A DNA stretch of 13,621 nt, taken from assembly GCF_020829685.1 (NCBI RefSeq), contig NZ_JAIVFR010000060.1, positions 1-13,621 on the forward strand, written 5' to 3'. The position numbers and the translations under genes were made by a program. Below, one piece after another: positions 6,763-13,621 of the stretch. Position 1 is the stretch's first letter, and each line of letters opens with the position of its first letter. This stretch comes from Nostoc sp. CHAB 5715. GTDB taxonomy: Bacteria; Cyanobacteriota; Cyanobacteriia; Cyanobacteriales; Nostocaceae. The notes beneath the pieces were generated by a model. That model was not told the DNA's origin. It saw nothing but the letters and a program-made list of their open reading frames with translations, and searched no databases.

Positions 6763-6769
6763 TAAATTT

Positions 6770-7591
6770 ATGACTTATCAAAATATGGAATTAACAATAG
6801 GTTGGTTGTATCCGACGCTGATGAGTACCTATGGCGATCGCGGTAATGTAATTACTATAGAACGTCGCGCCGAGTGGCGGGGATATGATGTTAAATTGTT
6901 ACCTCTAGATCAAAATGCCACAGCCGCAGATATTAAAACTGTAGATGTAATCGTTGGTGGTGGCGCACAAGATCGTCAGCAAGAAATTGTCATGCGTGAT
7001 TTGCAGGGTGCAAAAGCTGACGCGATGCGCGAGAAGATTGAAAATGGAACACCGGGAGTATTTACCTGTGGTTCACCCCAATTACTGGGACATTATTATG
7101 AACCAGGCTTGGGACAACGGATTGATGGTTTGGGAATACTCGATTTAGTTTCCGTGCATCCTGGTGAAAATACTAAGCGTTGTATTGGCAACTTGGTAAT
7201 TGAAGTGACAGCTTCACGTCTGGCGCGAGATTTAAAAGAGATGACGGGTAGCACACCATATTTGGTAGGTTTTGAAAATCACGGTGGACGCACCAAGTTG
7301 GGAAAAGTGGAAGCTTTGGGGCGAGTGGTGTACGGTTTGGGAAATAATGGTGAAGATGGGACAGAAGGAGCATTTTATCAGAATGCGATCGCTACTTATT
7401 CTCACGGCCCTTTATTACCAAAAAATCCTTTTGTTGCCGATTGGTTAATTCAAACAGCATTGCGGCTAAAGTATCAGCAAGAAATTACCTTAAAACCTTT
7501 TGACGATAGCCTCGCTGCACAAGCACGAGAAGCGATGTTTAAGCGATTGAAAGTGAGTTTACCAAGTGCTGCTGCGGCCAATTCTAAATAA
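6770..7591 (+). CDS. gatD: GatD, glutamine amidotransferase subunit of lipid II isoglutaminyl synthase
   Basis: GatD is a class I (CobB/CobQ-like) glutaminase that supplies ammonia to MurT. The 273-residue product has the nucleophile in GVFTCGSPQLLG (C100), a catalytic His in YSHGPLLPKNP (H212), and Arg137 in TKRCIGN, which aligns with the substrate-binding Arg of the staphylococcal enzyme. It is about 30 residues longer than the staphylococcal protein, mostly from a C-terminal tail (240-273). Position directly after murT supports the call over cobyric acid synthase, which is far larger. The start is uncertain: ATG at 6770 or at 6785 (MELTIGWLYP, where I expect most homologues to begin); neither has a Shine-Dalgarno sequence, as the upstream DNA is a repeat. 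Confidence 0.93.
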   Translation: MTYQNMELTIGWLYPTLMSTYGDRGNVITIERRAEWRGYDVKLLPLDQNATAADIKTVDVIVGGGAQDRQQEIVMRDLQGAKADAMREKIENGTPGVFTCGSPQLLGHYYEPGLGQRIDGLGILDLVSVHPGENTKRCIGNLVIEVTASRLARDLKEMTGSTPYLVGFENHGGRTKLGKVEALGRVVYGLGNNGEDGTEGAFYQNAIATYSHGPLLPKNPFVADWLIQTALRLKYQQEITLKPFDDSLAAQAREAMFKRLKVSLPSAAAANSK

Positions 7592-7667
7592 GCTAGGTCA
7601 TAAGCTGCTAAACTTTCCTGTGGTGCTAGCTTCAAGGTTGCATCCAACGCCTTTGCATCCGTATAGG

Positions 7668-7813
7668 ACTTATATTATGTCCGCTTGATTACTTATTAAA
7701 CCCGAAGAACCCCACCCCCAACCCCTCCCCGCTCTTCGGGAGGGGAGACAAAGCACAGCTTTGGCGGGGTGGGGTTCTTTTATTATGGGTAATTTGGCGG
7801 ACATGATATAAGT
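7668..7813. mobile_element. MITE-like nested palindromic element
   Basis: Terminal inverted repeats ACTTATATTATGTCCGC (7668-7684) and its complement (7797-7813) match at 16 of 17 positions. Inside, AAGAACCCCACCCC (7705-7718) pairs perfectly with 7766-7779, and CCCCTCCC (7722-7729) with 7738-7745. The element encodes nothing and is about 146 bp long. No clear target-site duplication was seen. It sits between the convergent gatD and lnt genes, and the inner stem followed by TTTTATT on the plus strand could end gatD transcripts. Confidence 0.75.
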
Positions 7814-7858
7814 TGTGTTCTGAGGTACTATCCTGGGATAAGGGAAAAAAGTTAATTA

Positions 7859-9499
7859 CTAATCGCTTATTTTCTTTGTATGCCCAAGTTGAATTAGTAG
7901 CCAAGCTCCTCCAGAGGATATCAATAACAACGGTGTCAACCAATCACCCCAACGCACATATAAAGTCTGCGTTTGTCGCCGATAAATTGTTTCAGCATGA
8001 GTTTCGTAAGTATTATATCCAGATATCCACAAGGTTCTGCCGTGAGGATCTATAAAGCCTGAATATCCTGTATTAGTTGCCCGTGCTGACCATCTATCAG
8101 TTTCAATTGCCCGCATGATATCCTGTGCATGGTGCTGGAATGGCATGGATGCAGTGTAATGGGCATCGTTAGAAGAACTGAGGATAAATTGCCCACCCGC
8201 AGCAGCTTGACGGCGAAATTGCTCAGGAAAAGCAGATTCATAACATATACTAGCGATCGCCCGACCAAAAGGAGTATCAAATATTTGATTTGTCGAACCC
8301 GGAACTTGGTGTGCTTCCAAAGGCGACAAGCGTTGAACTATCCCGCCTAAAATTCCTTCAAAGGGAATATATTCTCCCAAAGGTACTAGTTTGGACTTAT
8401 CGTAGCGGCTGACAATTTCACCCTTACTGTTGAAAGTAAACAAGCTAATTGTATAACTGTCTCCCCGTTCTCCAAAAGCCCCAATCCAAGCAACTACACC
8501 TTTCTCCTTCACGGCTGCAACTAAAGCAGTTTCCATCAAGTTGCGCTGGAAAATAGGTAAGGCTCCCTCTGGGGTGAGGACTGCATCTACACCTTGGTCT
8601 GCTAAAGTTAAATATCCATTGGTATAGTTTTCTTGGGCACGACGAAACCCTTCGGAACTTTGTAAAAGTCGGTTTGGGATATTACCTTGAACAATCCCCA
8701 CTTTCAAGGCTGCTTCTGGTAATTGGGCAATGGGACGGGTGTATAAGATAAAACCAATGAGGTGTAAGATAATTAATAATCCTGTGGCGATAACCCAATA
8801 TTTATTAACGAACCGCCAAGGCGCAGAGGACGCAGAGAAAATCTTGGCGTCCTTGGCGTCTTGGCGGTTCGTCCATCCTTCAGCAATTAAACCATTAACA
8901 GCAACTATTCCTGCTGTCACAGTATTAGGCCCAGAGAGTTGCCCCAGATGTACAATTACGAGATTGTGCGGACTTTGGGTGTAAGCAAGAGAACTCCACC
9001 ACAAAGGTCCCGCACTCCATAGACTCTCTAAGCCACACCAGACAGCTGTACCAATCAATATACGTAGCCACGGTTTTTGTCCGTTCAGGCGAACCATCAC
9101 AGCCGCCCAAATACTAACGAATACCCCTCCCAAAACACTAATAAATCCCCAACAAAAAAGAGTGATTACCAAACTTGGCAACCAAGGAACGCCCAACCAT
9201 GTCATCGGATGAATTCCGGTAATCCAAGATAGGGCGACACCGTGATAACCGATACCCCAGAGAAAAGCAGGGGGAACAGGGGAGGATTGGTTTTTGCGTT
9301 TGGCTGAGGTGAGAATTATTACCCAGAGTGGGGCTAGAGCAATCCAAGCCAACAACCATGCACCTACAGGGGCGACGGTTAGCCCCATTAAAATGCCGCT
9401 AGCTAAGGCAATTAAGCAAGGCAGTAAAGAGATAAATATCTCCCCCTGCCTCCCCTGCTCCCCCTGTTTTTTACTCTGCTTCTTCTGCATCGGCAGCAT
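7859..9499 (-). CDS. lnt: Apolipoprotein N-acyltransferase
   Basis: Lnt adds the third acyl chain to the N-terminal cysteine of lipoproteins in the inner membrane. The 546-residue product has six or seven hydrophobic segments within about residues 22-255, a nitrilase-type domain (about 265-505) and a last membrane helix (about 518-538). The catalytic triad is visible: E311 ([10 protein letters not shown]), K368 ([13 protein letters not shown]) and C419 (ASICYES). Two starts are possible, ATG at 9497-9499 or three codons later (9488-9490); both lie inside the gyrA 3' end, a 20-29 nt overlap, so the genes are probably co-transcribed. Three stretches look repeat-derived: residues 12-17, 72-77 and 210-231. 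The frame stays open through all of them and the triad is intact, so the enzyme is probably active. Confidence 0.95.
   Translation of the reverse strand: MLPMQKKQSKKQGEQGRQGEIFISLLPCLIALASGILMGLTVAPVGAWLLAWIALAPLWVIILTSAKRKNQSSPVPPAFLWGIGYHGVALSWITGIHPMTWLGVPWLPSLVITLFCWGFISVLGGVFVSIWAAVMVRLNGQKPWLRILIGTAVWCGLESLWSAGPLWWSSLAYTQSPHNLVIVHLGQLSGPNTVTAGIVAVNGLIAEGWTNRQDAKDAKIFSASSAPWRFVNKYWVIATGLLIILHLIGFILYTRPIAQLPEAALKVGIVQGNIPNRLLQSSEGFRRAQENYTNGYLTLADQGVDAVLTPEGALPIFQRNLMETALVAAVKEKGVVAWIGAFGERGDSYTISLFTFNSKGEIVSRYDKSKLVPLGEYIPFEGILGGIVQRLSPLEAHQVPGSTNQIFDTPFGRAIASICYESAFPEQFRRQAAAGGQFILSSSNDAHYTASMPFQHHAQDIMRAIETDRWSARATNTGYSGFIDPHGRTLWISGYNTYETHAETIYRRQTQTLYVRWGDWLTPLLLISSGGAWLLIQLGHTKKISD
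8807..8872. repeat. 66-bp palindromic element in frame within lnt
   Basis: ACGAACCGCCAAG (8808-8820) and CTTGGCGGTTCGT (8860-8872) are perfect 13-bp inverted arms. The centre holds CTCTGCG and CTTGGCG repeats of the type usually found between genes. On the lnt strand it encodes residues 210-231, starting [10 protein letters not shown], a stretch typical of translated Nostoc repeats. It falls in the loop before the helix that leads to the periplasmic catalytic domain. Confidence 0.75.
9268..9285. repeat. 18-bp G-rich repeat in lnt (inverted partner of 9449-9466)
   Basis: CAGGGGGAACAGGGGAGG matches the reverse complement of 9449-9466 at 17 of 18 positions. It encodes Lnt residues 72-77 (SSPVPP) on the minus strand. 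Confidence 0.7.
9449..9466. repeat. 18-bp C-rich repeat at the lnt 5' end
   Basis: CCTCCCCTGCTCCCCCTG encodes Lnt residues 12-17 (QGEQGR) on the minus strand, immediately downstream of the gyrA stop. A further partial unit (CTCCCCCTG) adjoins it at 9440-9448. Confidence 0.7.
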
Positions 9500-12077
9500 C
9501 AGGTGGAACTACTGCCACTCCGATAATGGCGTCATCTTCGTCTAAACGCTGCACTCTAACTCCAGTTGCCGATCGCGATTGGATAGAAATCGCATTTACC
9601 GCTTGACGGATGATAATACCGCGATTTGTCACCATCATGATTTCATCATCATCATTGTTGACAATGCGTAGGGTTGCCAACTTATCTTTGGTTTTGCGGT
9701 TTTTGAACTTGGTTGCCATTAAACCCTGACCAGCACGATTTTGCAGGCGGAACTGGGCAACTGGTACGCGCTTACCATATCCTCCCATTGTAATTACCAA
9801 CACCCAAGGGCCAACAATGCCATTACTAGGCACTTCTGCGGACTCTTCATTAGTTTCGCTAATTTCGATATCTTCTGTTTCGATTGTTTCGATATCTTCA
9901 ATTTCGGCTTCTGTAACTATATCCAATGTTTCAAGAATTGCTGCGGGCAGAATATCCATACCCACCAGTTCATCTTTATTTTTGAGTTTCATCGCTTTCA
10001 CGCCACGAGTCGCCCTACTTAAAGGACGCAGTTGTTCGTGGTTGCACCGGAAGTTAATCGCCATCCCGTTACGAGAACCAATGATTACACTGTCCTCTAC
10101 TCTGGCGCGTCGCACCCAGCGCAGTTGGTCGCCTTCTTCTAAGGAAATGGCAATTAAACCATTGGCACGAATGTGACTAAACGCTGCCAATTCGGTTTTC
10201 TTAATATTACCGCCCTTGGTGAGCATGACCAGATATTCTTCGTTGCTAAACTCGTCAACCGGTACAATCGAGGTGATTTTTTCCTCTTTGGGAATGGGTA
10301 ACATCTGGACAATTGGTGTGCCGCGACTGGTACGCGAACTCACTGGAATTTGATACGCTCTCAGGCAGTAAACAACACCACGTTCACTAAAGAATAAAAT
10401 ACTGTCGTGATCGCAGCAAGTTAAGAAATGCTCAACGGTGTCATCATCTTTTACCTTGGCTGCGGCTTTGCCTCTGGTAGCACGGCTTTGGGCTTCAAAA
10501 GTGTTGACTGGCATCCGTTTGATGTAGCCTTGCTTTGTAACCAGAATTATCGCTTTTTCATTGGCAATTAGATCGCGATCGTCTAATTCCCCTTCCCCTG
10601 GTAAAATCACCGTGCGGCGGGGTGTGGCGAAGCTAGTTTTCAGTTGCCCGACTTCAGTTTCAATGATTTCTAGCACTCTCTCCCGGCGTGCCAAAATATC
10701 TTGCAAGTCGGTAATTTTCGCTTGCAATTCCTCGTGTTCCAAACGAATTTTGTCTGCTTCTAAGGCAGTCAACCGCCGCAATTGCATCTGCAAAATCGCA
10801 TCTGCTTGCACTTCTGAGAGTCCGTAAGTTGTGATTAATTCGCCTTTGGCTGTGGGCGCATCGGGAGCATGGCGAATCAAGACAATAATTGGATCTAAGT
10901 GGGACAGGGCAATTAATAATCCTTGCAAGAGATGGTCGCGTTCTTCGGCTTTCCGCAGTTCGTAACGGGTACGTCTGGCAATGGATTCGATACGGAAATC
11001 CAAGAAGACGGTTAAGAACTGTTTGAGGGTGAGTACCTGGGGTTCGCTATTCACCAACGCCAACATGTTCGCGCCAAAGTTGGCTTGCAGTGGCGTTTGT
11101 TTGTAGAGGTTGTTCAGTACAACGCGGGGATAAGCATCACGCTTGAGTTCGATGACAATTCGCATCCCGTCGCGATCGCTTTCATCCCGGATATCTGCGA
11201 TACCCTCTAGACGCTTTTCGTTCACCATTTCGGCGATTTTTTCAATCAGCGCCGCTTTATTGGTTTGATAAGGCAATTCAGTAATGATAATTGCTTCTCT
11301 ATCTGGTCGTCCCCGTTGTTCAACGGTTTCAATGTTAGCGACACCACGCATGGTAATGGAACCACGCCCGGTAGTGTAAGCTTCTCGAATGGCAGATGTT
11401 CCCAAAATTTGCGCCCCAGTCGGAAAGTCTGGGCCGTGGACATGCTGCATTAACTCAACATCGGTGATTTCTGGATTGTGGATTACAGCCACCAAAGCAT
11501 CAATCAACTCGCCTAAATTGTGCGGCGGAATGTTGGTTGCCATACCCACGGCAATCCCAGAGGAACCATTGAGCAACAACTGCGGAATCCGCGCCGGTAG
11601 CACTGTCGGTTCTTGCTGGGAACCGTCGAAGTTATCGGCGAAATCTACGGTTTCATACTCGATGTCGTGCAGTAGACCAGCGCTAGTTAAAGCTTGTAAG
11701 CGGCATTCTGTGTACCGCATGGCGGCTGGCGGATCGTTGTCTACCGAACCAAAGTTACCATGTCCGTTAACTAGGGGCGATCGCATGGAAAAATCCTGCG
11801 CCATCCGCACCAAGGCATCATATACTGCTGTGTCACCGTGGGGGTGATATTTACCCAACACTTCCCCCACCACGCGGGCGCATTTCTTAAACGGGCGATC
11901 GTGGAGCAGACCTAGCTCGTGCATTGCGTAGAGAATGCGACGATGCACAGGTTTTAGACCATCCCTGGCATCTGGCAGCGCCCGACCCACTATCACGCTC
12001 ATGGCGTATTCCAGATAAGACTGCGACATTTCGTTTCGCAAGTCTGTCGGGATAATCCTCTCCTGTGAGGTTGTCAT
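9471..12077 (-). CDS. gyrA: DNA gyrase subunit A
   Basis: GyrA is the DNA-cleaving subunit of the A2B2 gyrase that introduces negative supercoils. In the 868-residue product the catalytic tyrosine is Y122 (AAMRYTE) and the quinolone-determining region [13 protein letters not shown] carries T83 and D87, numbered exactly as in E. coli. The coiled-coil arm (about 360-485) precedes six beta-pinwheel blades (about 505-855), which separates it from most ParC proteins. The GyrA box is QSRATRG (530-536), not canonical QRRGGKG. A strongly acidic segment (719-748) lies between blades four and five, and the C-terminus is acidic ([11 protein letters not shown]). ATG at 12075-12077 has GGAG 11 nt upstream. 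lnt overlaps its 3' end; trmB is divergent. Confidence 0.97.
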   Translation of the reverse strand: MTTSQERIIPTDLRNEMSQSYLEYAMSVIVGRALPDARDGLKPVHRRILYAMHELGLLHDRPFKKCARVVGEVLGKYHPHGDTAVYDALVRMAQDFSMRSPLVNGHGNFGSVDNDPPAAMRYTECRLQALTSAGLLHDIEYETVDFADNFDGSQQEPTVLPARIPQLLLNGSSGIAVGMATNIPPHNLGELIDALVAVIHNPEITDVELMQHVHGPDFPTGAQILGTSAIREAYTTGRGSITMRGVANIETVEQRGRPDREAIIITELPYQTNKAALIEKIAEMVNEKRLEGIADIRDESDRDGMRIVIELKRDAYPRVVLNNLYKQTPLQANFGANMLALVNSEPQVLTLKQFLTVFLDFRIESIARRTRYELRKAEERDHLLQGLLIALSHLDPIIVLIRHAPDAPTAKGELITTYGLSEVQADAILQMQLRRLTALEADKIRLEHEELQAKITDLQDILARRERVLEIIETEVGQLKTSFATPRRTVILPGEGELDDRDLIANEKAIILVTKQGYIKRMPVNTFEAQSRATRGKAAAKVKDDDTVEHFLTCCDHDSILFFSERGVVYCLRAYQIPVSSRTSRGTPIVQMLPIPKEEKITSIVPVDEFSNEEYLVMLTKGGNIKKTELAAFSHIRANGLIAISLEEGDQLRWVRRARVEDSVIIGSRNGMAINFRCNHEQLRPLSRATRGVKAMKLKNKDELVGMDILPAAILETLDIVTEAEIEDIETIETEDIEISETNEESAEVPSNGIVGPWVLVITMGGYGKRVPVAQFRLQNRAGQGLMATKFKNRKTKDKLATLRIVNNDDDEIMMVTNRGIIIRQAVNAISIQSRSATGVRVQRLDEDDAIIGVAVVPPDAADAEEAE

Positions 12078-12567
12078 AACCTAAAAATCTCCAAAAATCG
12101 TAGATTTTAGCTTGTTTATTCAACAAAGCGCAAAATTATTCTAAATTGCTCTTGAATAATTGCCATATTTTGATATAATTCTAGCATAATATTGCCTATT
12201 TTTGCCTGGAAAGCTAACCCAAATATATAGTTAAGAAAGAGTATAATAATTTACACTTTATAAGCTCTACCTAATTAACAAGAGCAGTGAACTAAAAGGT
12301 TGCTTAGTGCAAAATTACTTAAATTGAAAGATGACGGGGTAAATTTAAGGCAACAATCTAAATTGGCTTTATTAAGCTCTTACTTTTATAACCGTTATTT
12401 ATTAAACTTGTCACTAAATAAGGTCTGAAAAATTCAACCATAGTTGATCATTTCTACTTAGACAAACAGCAGAACTGGATAAAGCCTTCCAAGATGTAAT
12501 TAAACGAACATTCGCAGAAATTTGTATCAGAATAAACAGGACATTTTGACGTAAAGGAGAGCAAATT
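12078..12567. promoter_or_regulatory. Divergent gyrA/trmB intergenic region
   Basis: This AT-rich 490-bp stretch has no credible gene or RNA. On the minus strand TTGCGC (12128-12133) and TAAAAT (12104-12109), 18 bp apart, could be the gyrA promoter, giving a leader of about 20 nt. On the plus strand TTGAAT (12152-12157) and TATAAT (12174-12179), 16 bp apart, form a better consensus match, but lie almost 390 bp upstream of trmB. That would mean a long trmB leader or an unrelated transcript. Both are readings by eye. Confidence 0.4.
12553..12560 (+). promoter_or_regulatory. Ribosome binding site deciding the trmB TTG start
   Basis: AAAGGAGA, a near-perfect Shine-Dalgarno sequence, ends seven bases before TTG at 12568. 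No in-frame ATG lies nearby, and the first internal Met (residue 52) is beyond the SAM-binding motif, so the TTG start is well supported. Confidence 0.8.
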
Positions 12568-13215
12568 TTGGCAGCAGTCCGAGTCCGCCAGCATGTTAAT
12601 CCACTTGGTAAAAAGTATCAAACACCAGCAAGTCCCCAAGACTTGGAAAAAATTTATGCAAAGCCAAATCAACCGCTACATTTAGATATTGGCTGCGCTA
12701 AAGGACTATTTTTGGTAAATATGGCCAAAATAGAACCCAACTGGAATTTTCTTGGCTTAGAAATTCGGGAACCTCTGGTGGTGGAGGCGAATAAGTTACG
12801 TTCTGAGTTAGGTTTGACAAACCTGCACTATTTATTTTGCAATGTGAATAACTCATTGCACTCGCTTTTATCTTCCCTCCCGCCAGGAAGTTTACAGCGT
12901 GTTACAATTCAATTTCCCGATCCTTGGTTTAAAACCCGCCACGCTAAACGTCGTGTAGTGCAACCAGAACTAGTGGCAGAATTAGCTAATTATCTTGCGG
13001 TTGGTTCCGTTGTATTTCTGCAATCAGATATGGAATTTGTCGCGGTGGAAATGCGCGACCGCTTTGCTGCTCACCCAGCTTATCAGAGAATTGGTACAGA
13101 AGAATGGTTAGCAGAAAATCCGCTACCAGTCCCCACAGAACGGGAAATAGGTACGCAAAAAAAGGGTGAGCCTGTTTATCGAACTTTATTTAAAAGAGTG
13201 ACAAATACAGACTAG
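12568..13215 (+). CDS. trmB: tRNA (guanine-N7-)-methyltransferase
   Basis: TrmB uses S-adenosylmethionine to make m7G at position 46 in the variable loop of tRNAs. The 215-residue product, a normal length for the family, has the SAM-binding motif LDIGCAKGLFL (39-49), the acidic residue ending strand two (LGLEIRE, E65), and the family signature FPDPWFKTRHAKRR (116-129). The usual C-terminal T-x-x-E block appears as TEREIG (190-195). The start is TTG with a strong Shine-Dalgarno. The gene is monocistronic, divergent from gyrA and convergent with the glycosyltransferase; only 47 bp separate the two stop codons. Confidence 0.96.
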   Translation: MAAVRVRQHVNPLGKKYQTPASPQDLEKIYAKPNQPLHLDIGCAKGLFLVNMAKIEPNWNFLGLEIREPLVVEANKLRSELGLTNLHYLFCNVNNSLHSLLSSLPPGSLQRVTIQFPDPWFKTRHAKRRVVQPELVAELANYLAVGSVVFLQSDMEFVAVEMRDRFAAHPAYQRIGTEEWLAENPLPVPTEREIGTQKKGEPVYRTLFKRVTNTD

Positions 13216-13262
13216 TACAACACAGCGTAAATCTAGCTACGATAATCCTCATGCGGCTATAA

Positions 13263-13621
13263 TCAAATCCAAGAGTTGAACCACATTCGCAGCTTATAAT
13301 CGTGAGGTGAGAGGGGTAAACCCAAATAAATGGGCATCCAGAAAATAAAAGCAGCCAGAATGATAAAAGTAATGGTGACACCTAGCGCCCGGAGTTGTTG
13401 ATAATAACTGCGAAGACACTGATCGACAAACCAAGCGATCGCTAAAAATACAAACACCACTGCACACATATAGTGGTAGATAAAAACGCACCTTGTCACT
13501 TTCACCCAAGGTAATAAGTTAGCAGCATAATTTATAACTAAATACAAGGCAATCCAAGTATCGACACTAAGAGTTTTAGGTACTAAAAAACGCTTTTCTT
13601 TTACCCAAGTAATTATGGTTT
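13263..13621 (-). CDS. Membrane mannosyltransferase-like glycosyltransferase, C-terminal part
   Basis: The frame is open to the right edge, so only the last 118 residues are visible and the start lies outside the window. Three hydrophobic segments are seen, with the blocks LPWVKVTRCVFIYHYM and a final YKLRMWFNSWI. These match what I know of the C-terminal four-helix domain of dolichyl-phosphate-mannose-protein mannosyltransferases (PMT_4TMC type). Such proteins in cyanobacteria are usually annotated as phospholipid carrier-dependent glycosyltransferases, GT-C enzymes that move sugar from a polyprenyl-phosphate donor on the outer face of the membrane. The acceptor cannot be inferred. The stop is TGA (13263-13265). 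A TTG at 13545-13547 is internal to the frame and not a start. Confidence 0.78.
   Translation of the reverse strand, partial: TIITWVKEKRFLVPKTLSVDTWIALYLVINYAANLLPWVKVTRCVFIYHYMCAVVFVFLAIAWFVDQCLRSYYQQLRALGVTITFIILAAFIFWMPIYLGLPLSPHDYKLRMWFNSWI

Noticed and set aside
6770..7591. Cobyric acid synthase or other cobalamin amidotransferase
   Set aside because: Only the glutaminase domain is present, and it directly follows a MurT gene with its zinc ribbon and DUF1727.
9817..10176. Plus-strand ORF of 119 codons
   Set aside because: It lies antisense inside gyrA, and its composition (Ser/Ile runs) only mirrors the acidic insert codons.
11389..11847. Plus-strand ORF of 152 codons
   Set aside because: Antisense to the highly conserved GyrA N-terminal domain, with no recognisable motif.
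9471..12077. Topoisomerase IV subunit ParC
   Set aside because: Six pinwheel blades and an acidic tail fit GyrA better. The degenerate GyrA box leaves a small doubt, recorded as a finding.
12078..12567. tRNA or other structured RNA gene
   Set aside because: No cloverleaf, CCA end or GC-rich conserved stem was found in this AT-rich stretch or in the other intergenic regions.

Overview
This is chromosomal DNA of a filamentous cyanobacterium, most likely Nostoc or a close relative. The octamer GCGATCGC (HIP1) occurs ten times in 13.6 kb. The gene products look cyanobacterial: a plant-like ferredoxin-sulfite reductase, a lumenal or periplasmic thioredoxin-fold protein and a cyanobacterial-type GyrA. 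The intergenic DNA is full of the heptamer and nonamer tandem repeats, palindromes and MITE-like elements typical of Nostocales. This assignment comes from reading the sequence; no database search was made.

Layout. 1-87: the tail of a truncated reading frame resembling cyanobacterial peptidase C15. 285-2201 (-): ferredoxin-sulfite reductase (sir), with a ribbon-helix-helix-like C-terminal tail and its own terminator. 2202-3431: a mobile-element graveyard, where the last 37 residues of a beta-barrel protein abut the last third of an IS4-type transposase, followed by palindromic repeats. 3432-4040 (-): a conserved hypothetical protein. 4331-4918 (-): an exported, cysteine-free thioredoxin-fold protein, possibly a photosystem I accumulation factor, with a terminator. 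5280-7591 (+): murT and gatD, the two subunits of a glutamine-dependent amidating Mur ligase. 7668-7813: a nested palindromic element between convergent operons. 7859-9499 (-): lnt, apolipoprotein N-acyltransferase, overlapping the 3' end of gyrA (9471-12077, -). 12568-13215 (+): trmB, tRNA m7G46 methyltransferase, transcribed divergently from gyrA. 13263-13621 (-): the C-terminal part of a membrane mannosyltransferase-like glycosyltransferase that continues beyond the window.

How the genes fit together. Most encode housekeeping functions: sulfur assimilation, envelope building (MurT-GatD on peptidoglycan precursor, Lnt on lipoproteins), DNA topology and tRNA modification. gyrA and lnt overlap and are probably co-transcribed; murT and gatD form a pair separated only by a repeat-filled spacer.

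The most interesting signal is how small repeats have invaded genes. A 21-bp repeat-like segment sits in frame near the murT N-terminus. A 66-bp palindromic element sits in frame in a loop of lnt. An inverted pair of 18-bp G-rich repeats encodes two more stretches of Lnt. The RHH-like tail of sulfite reductase and the degenerate GyrA box are the other points worth testing. I found no convincing new defence system, gene cluster, CRISPR array or RNA gene.
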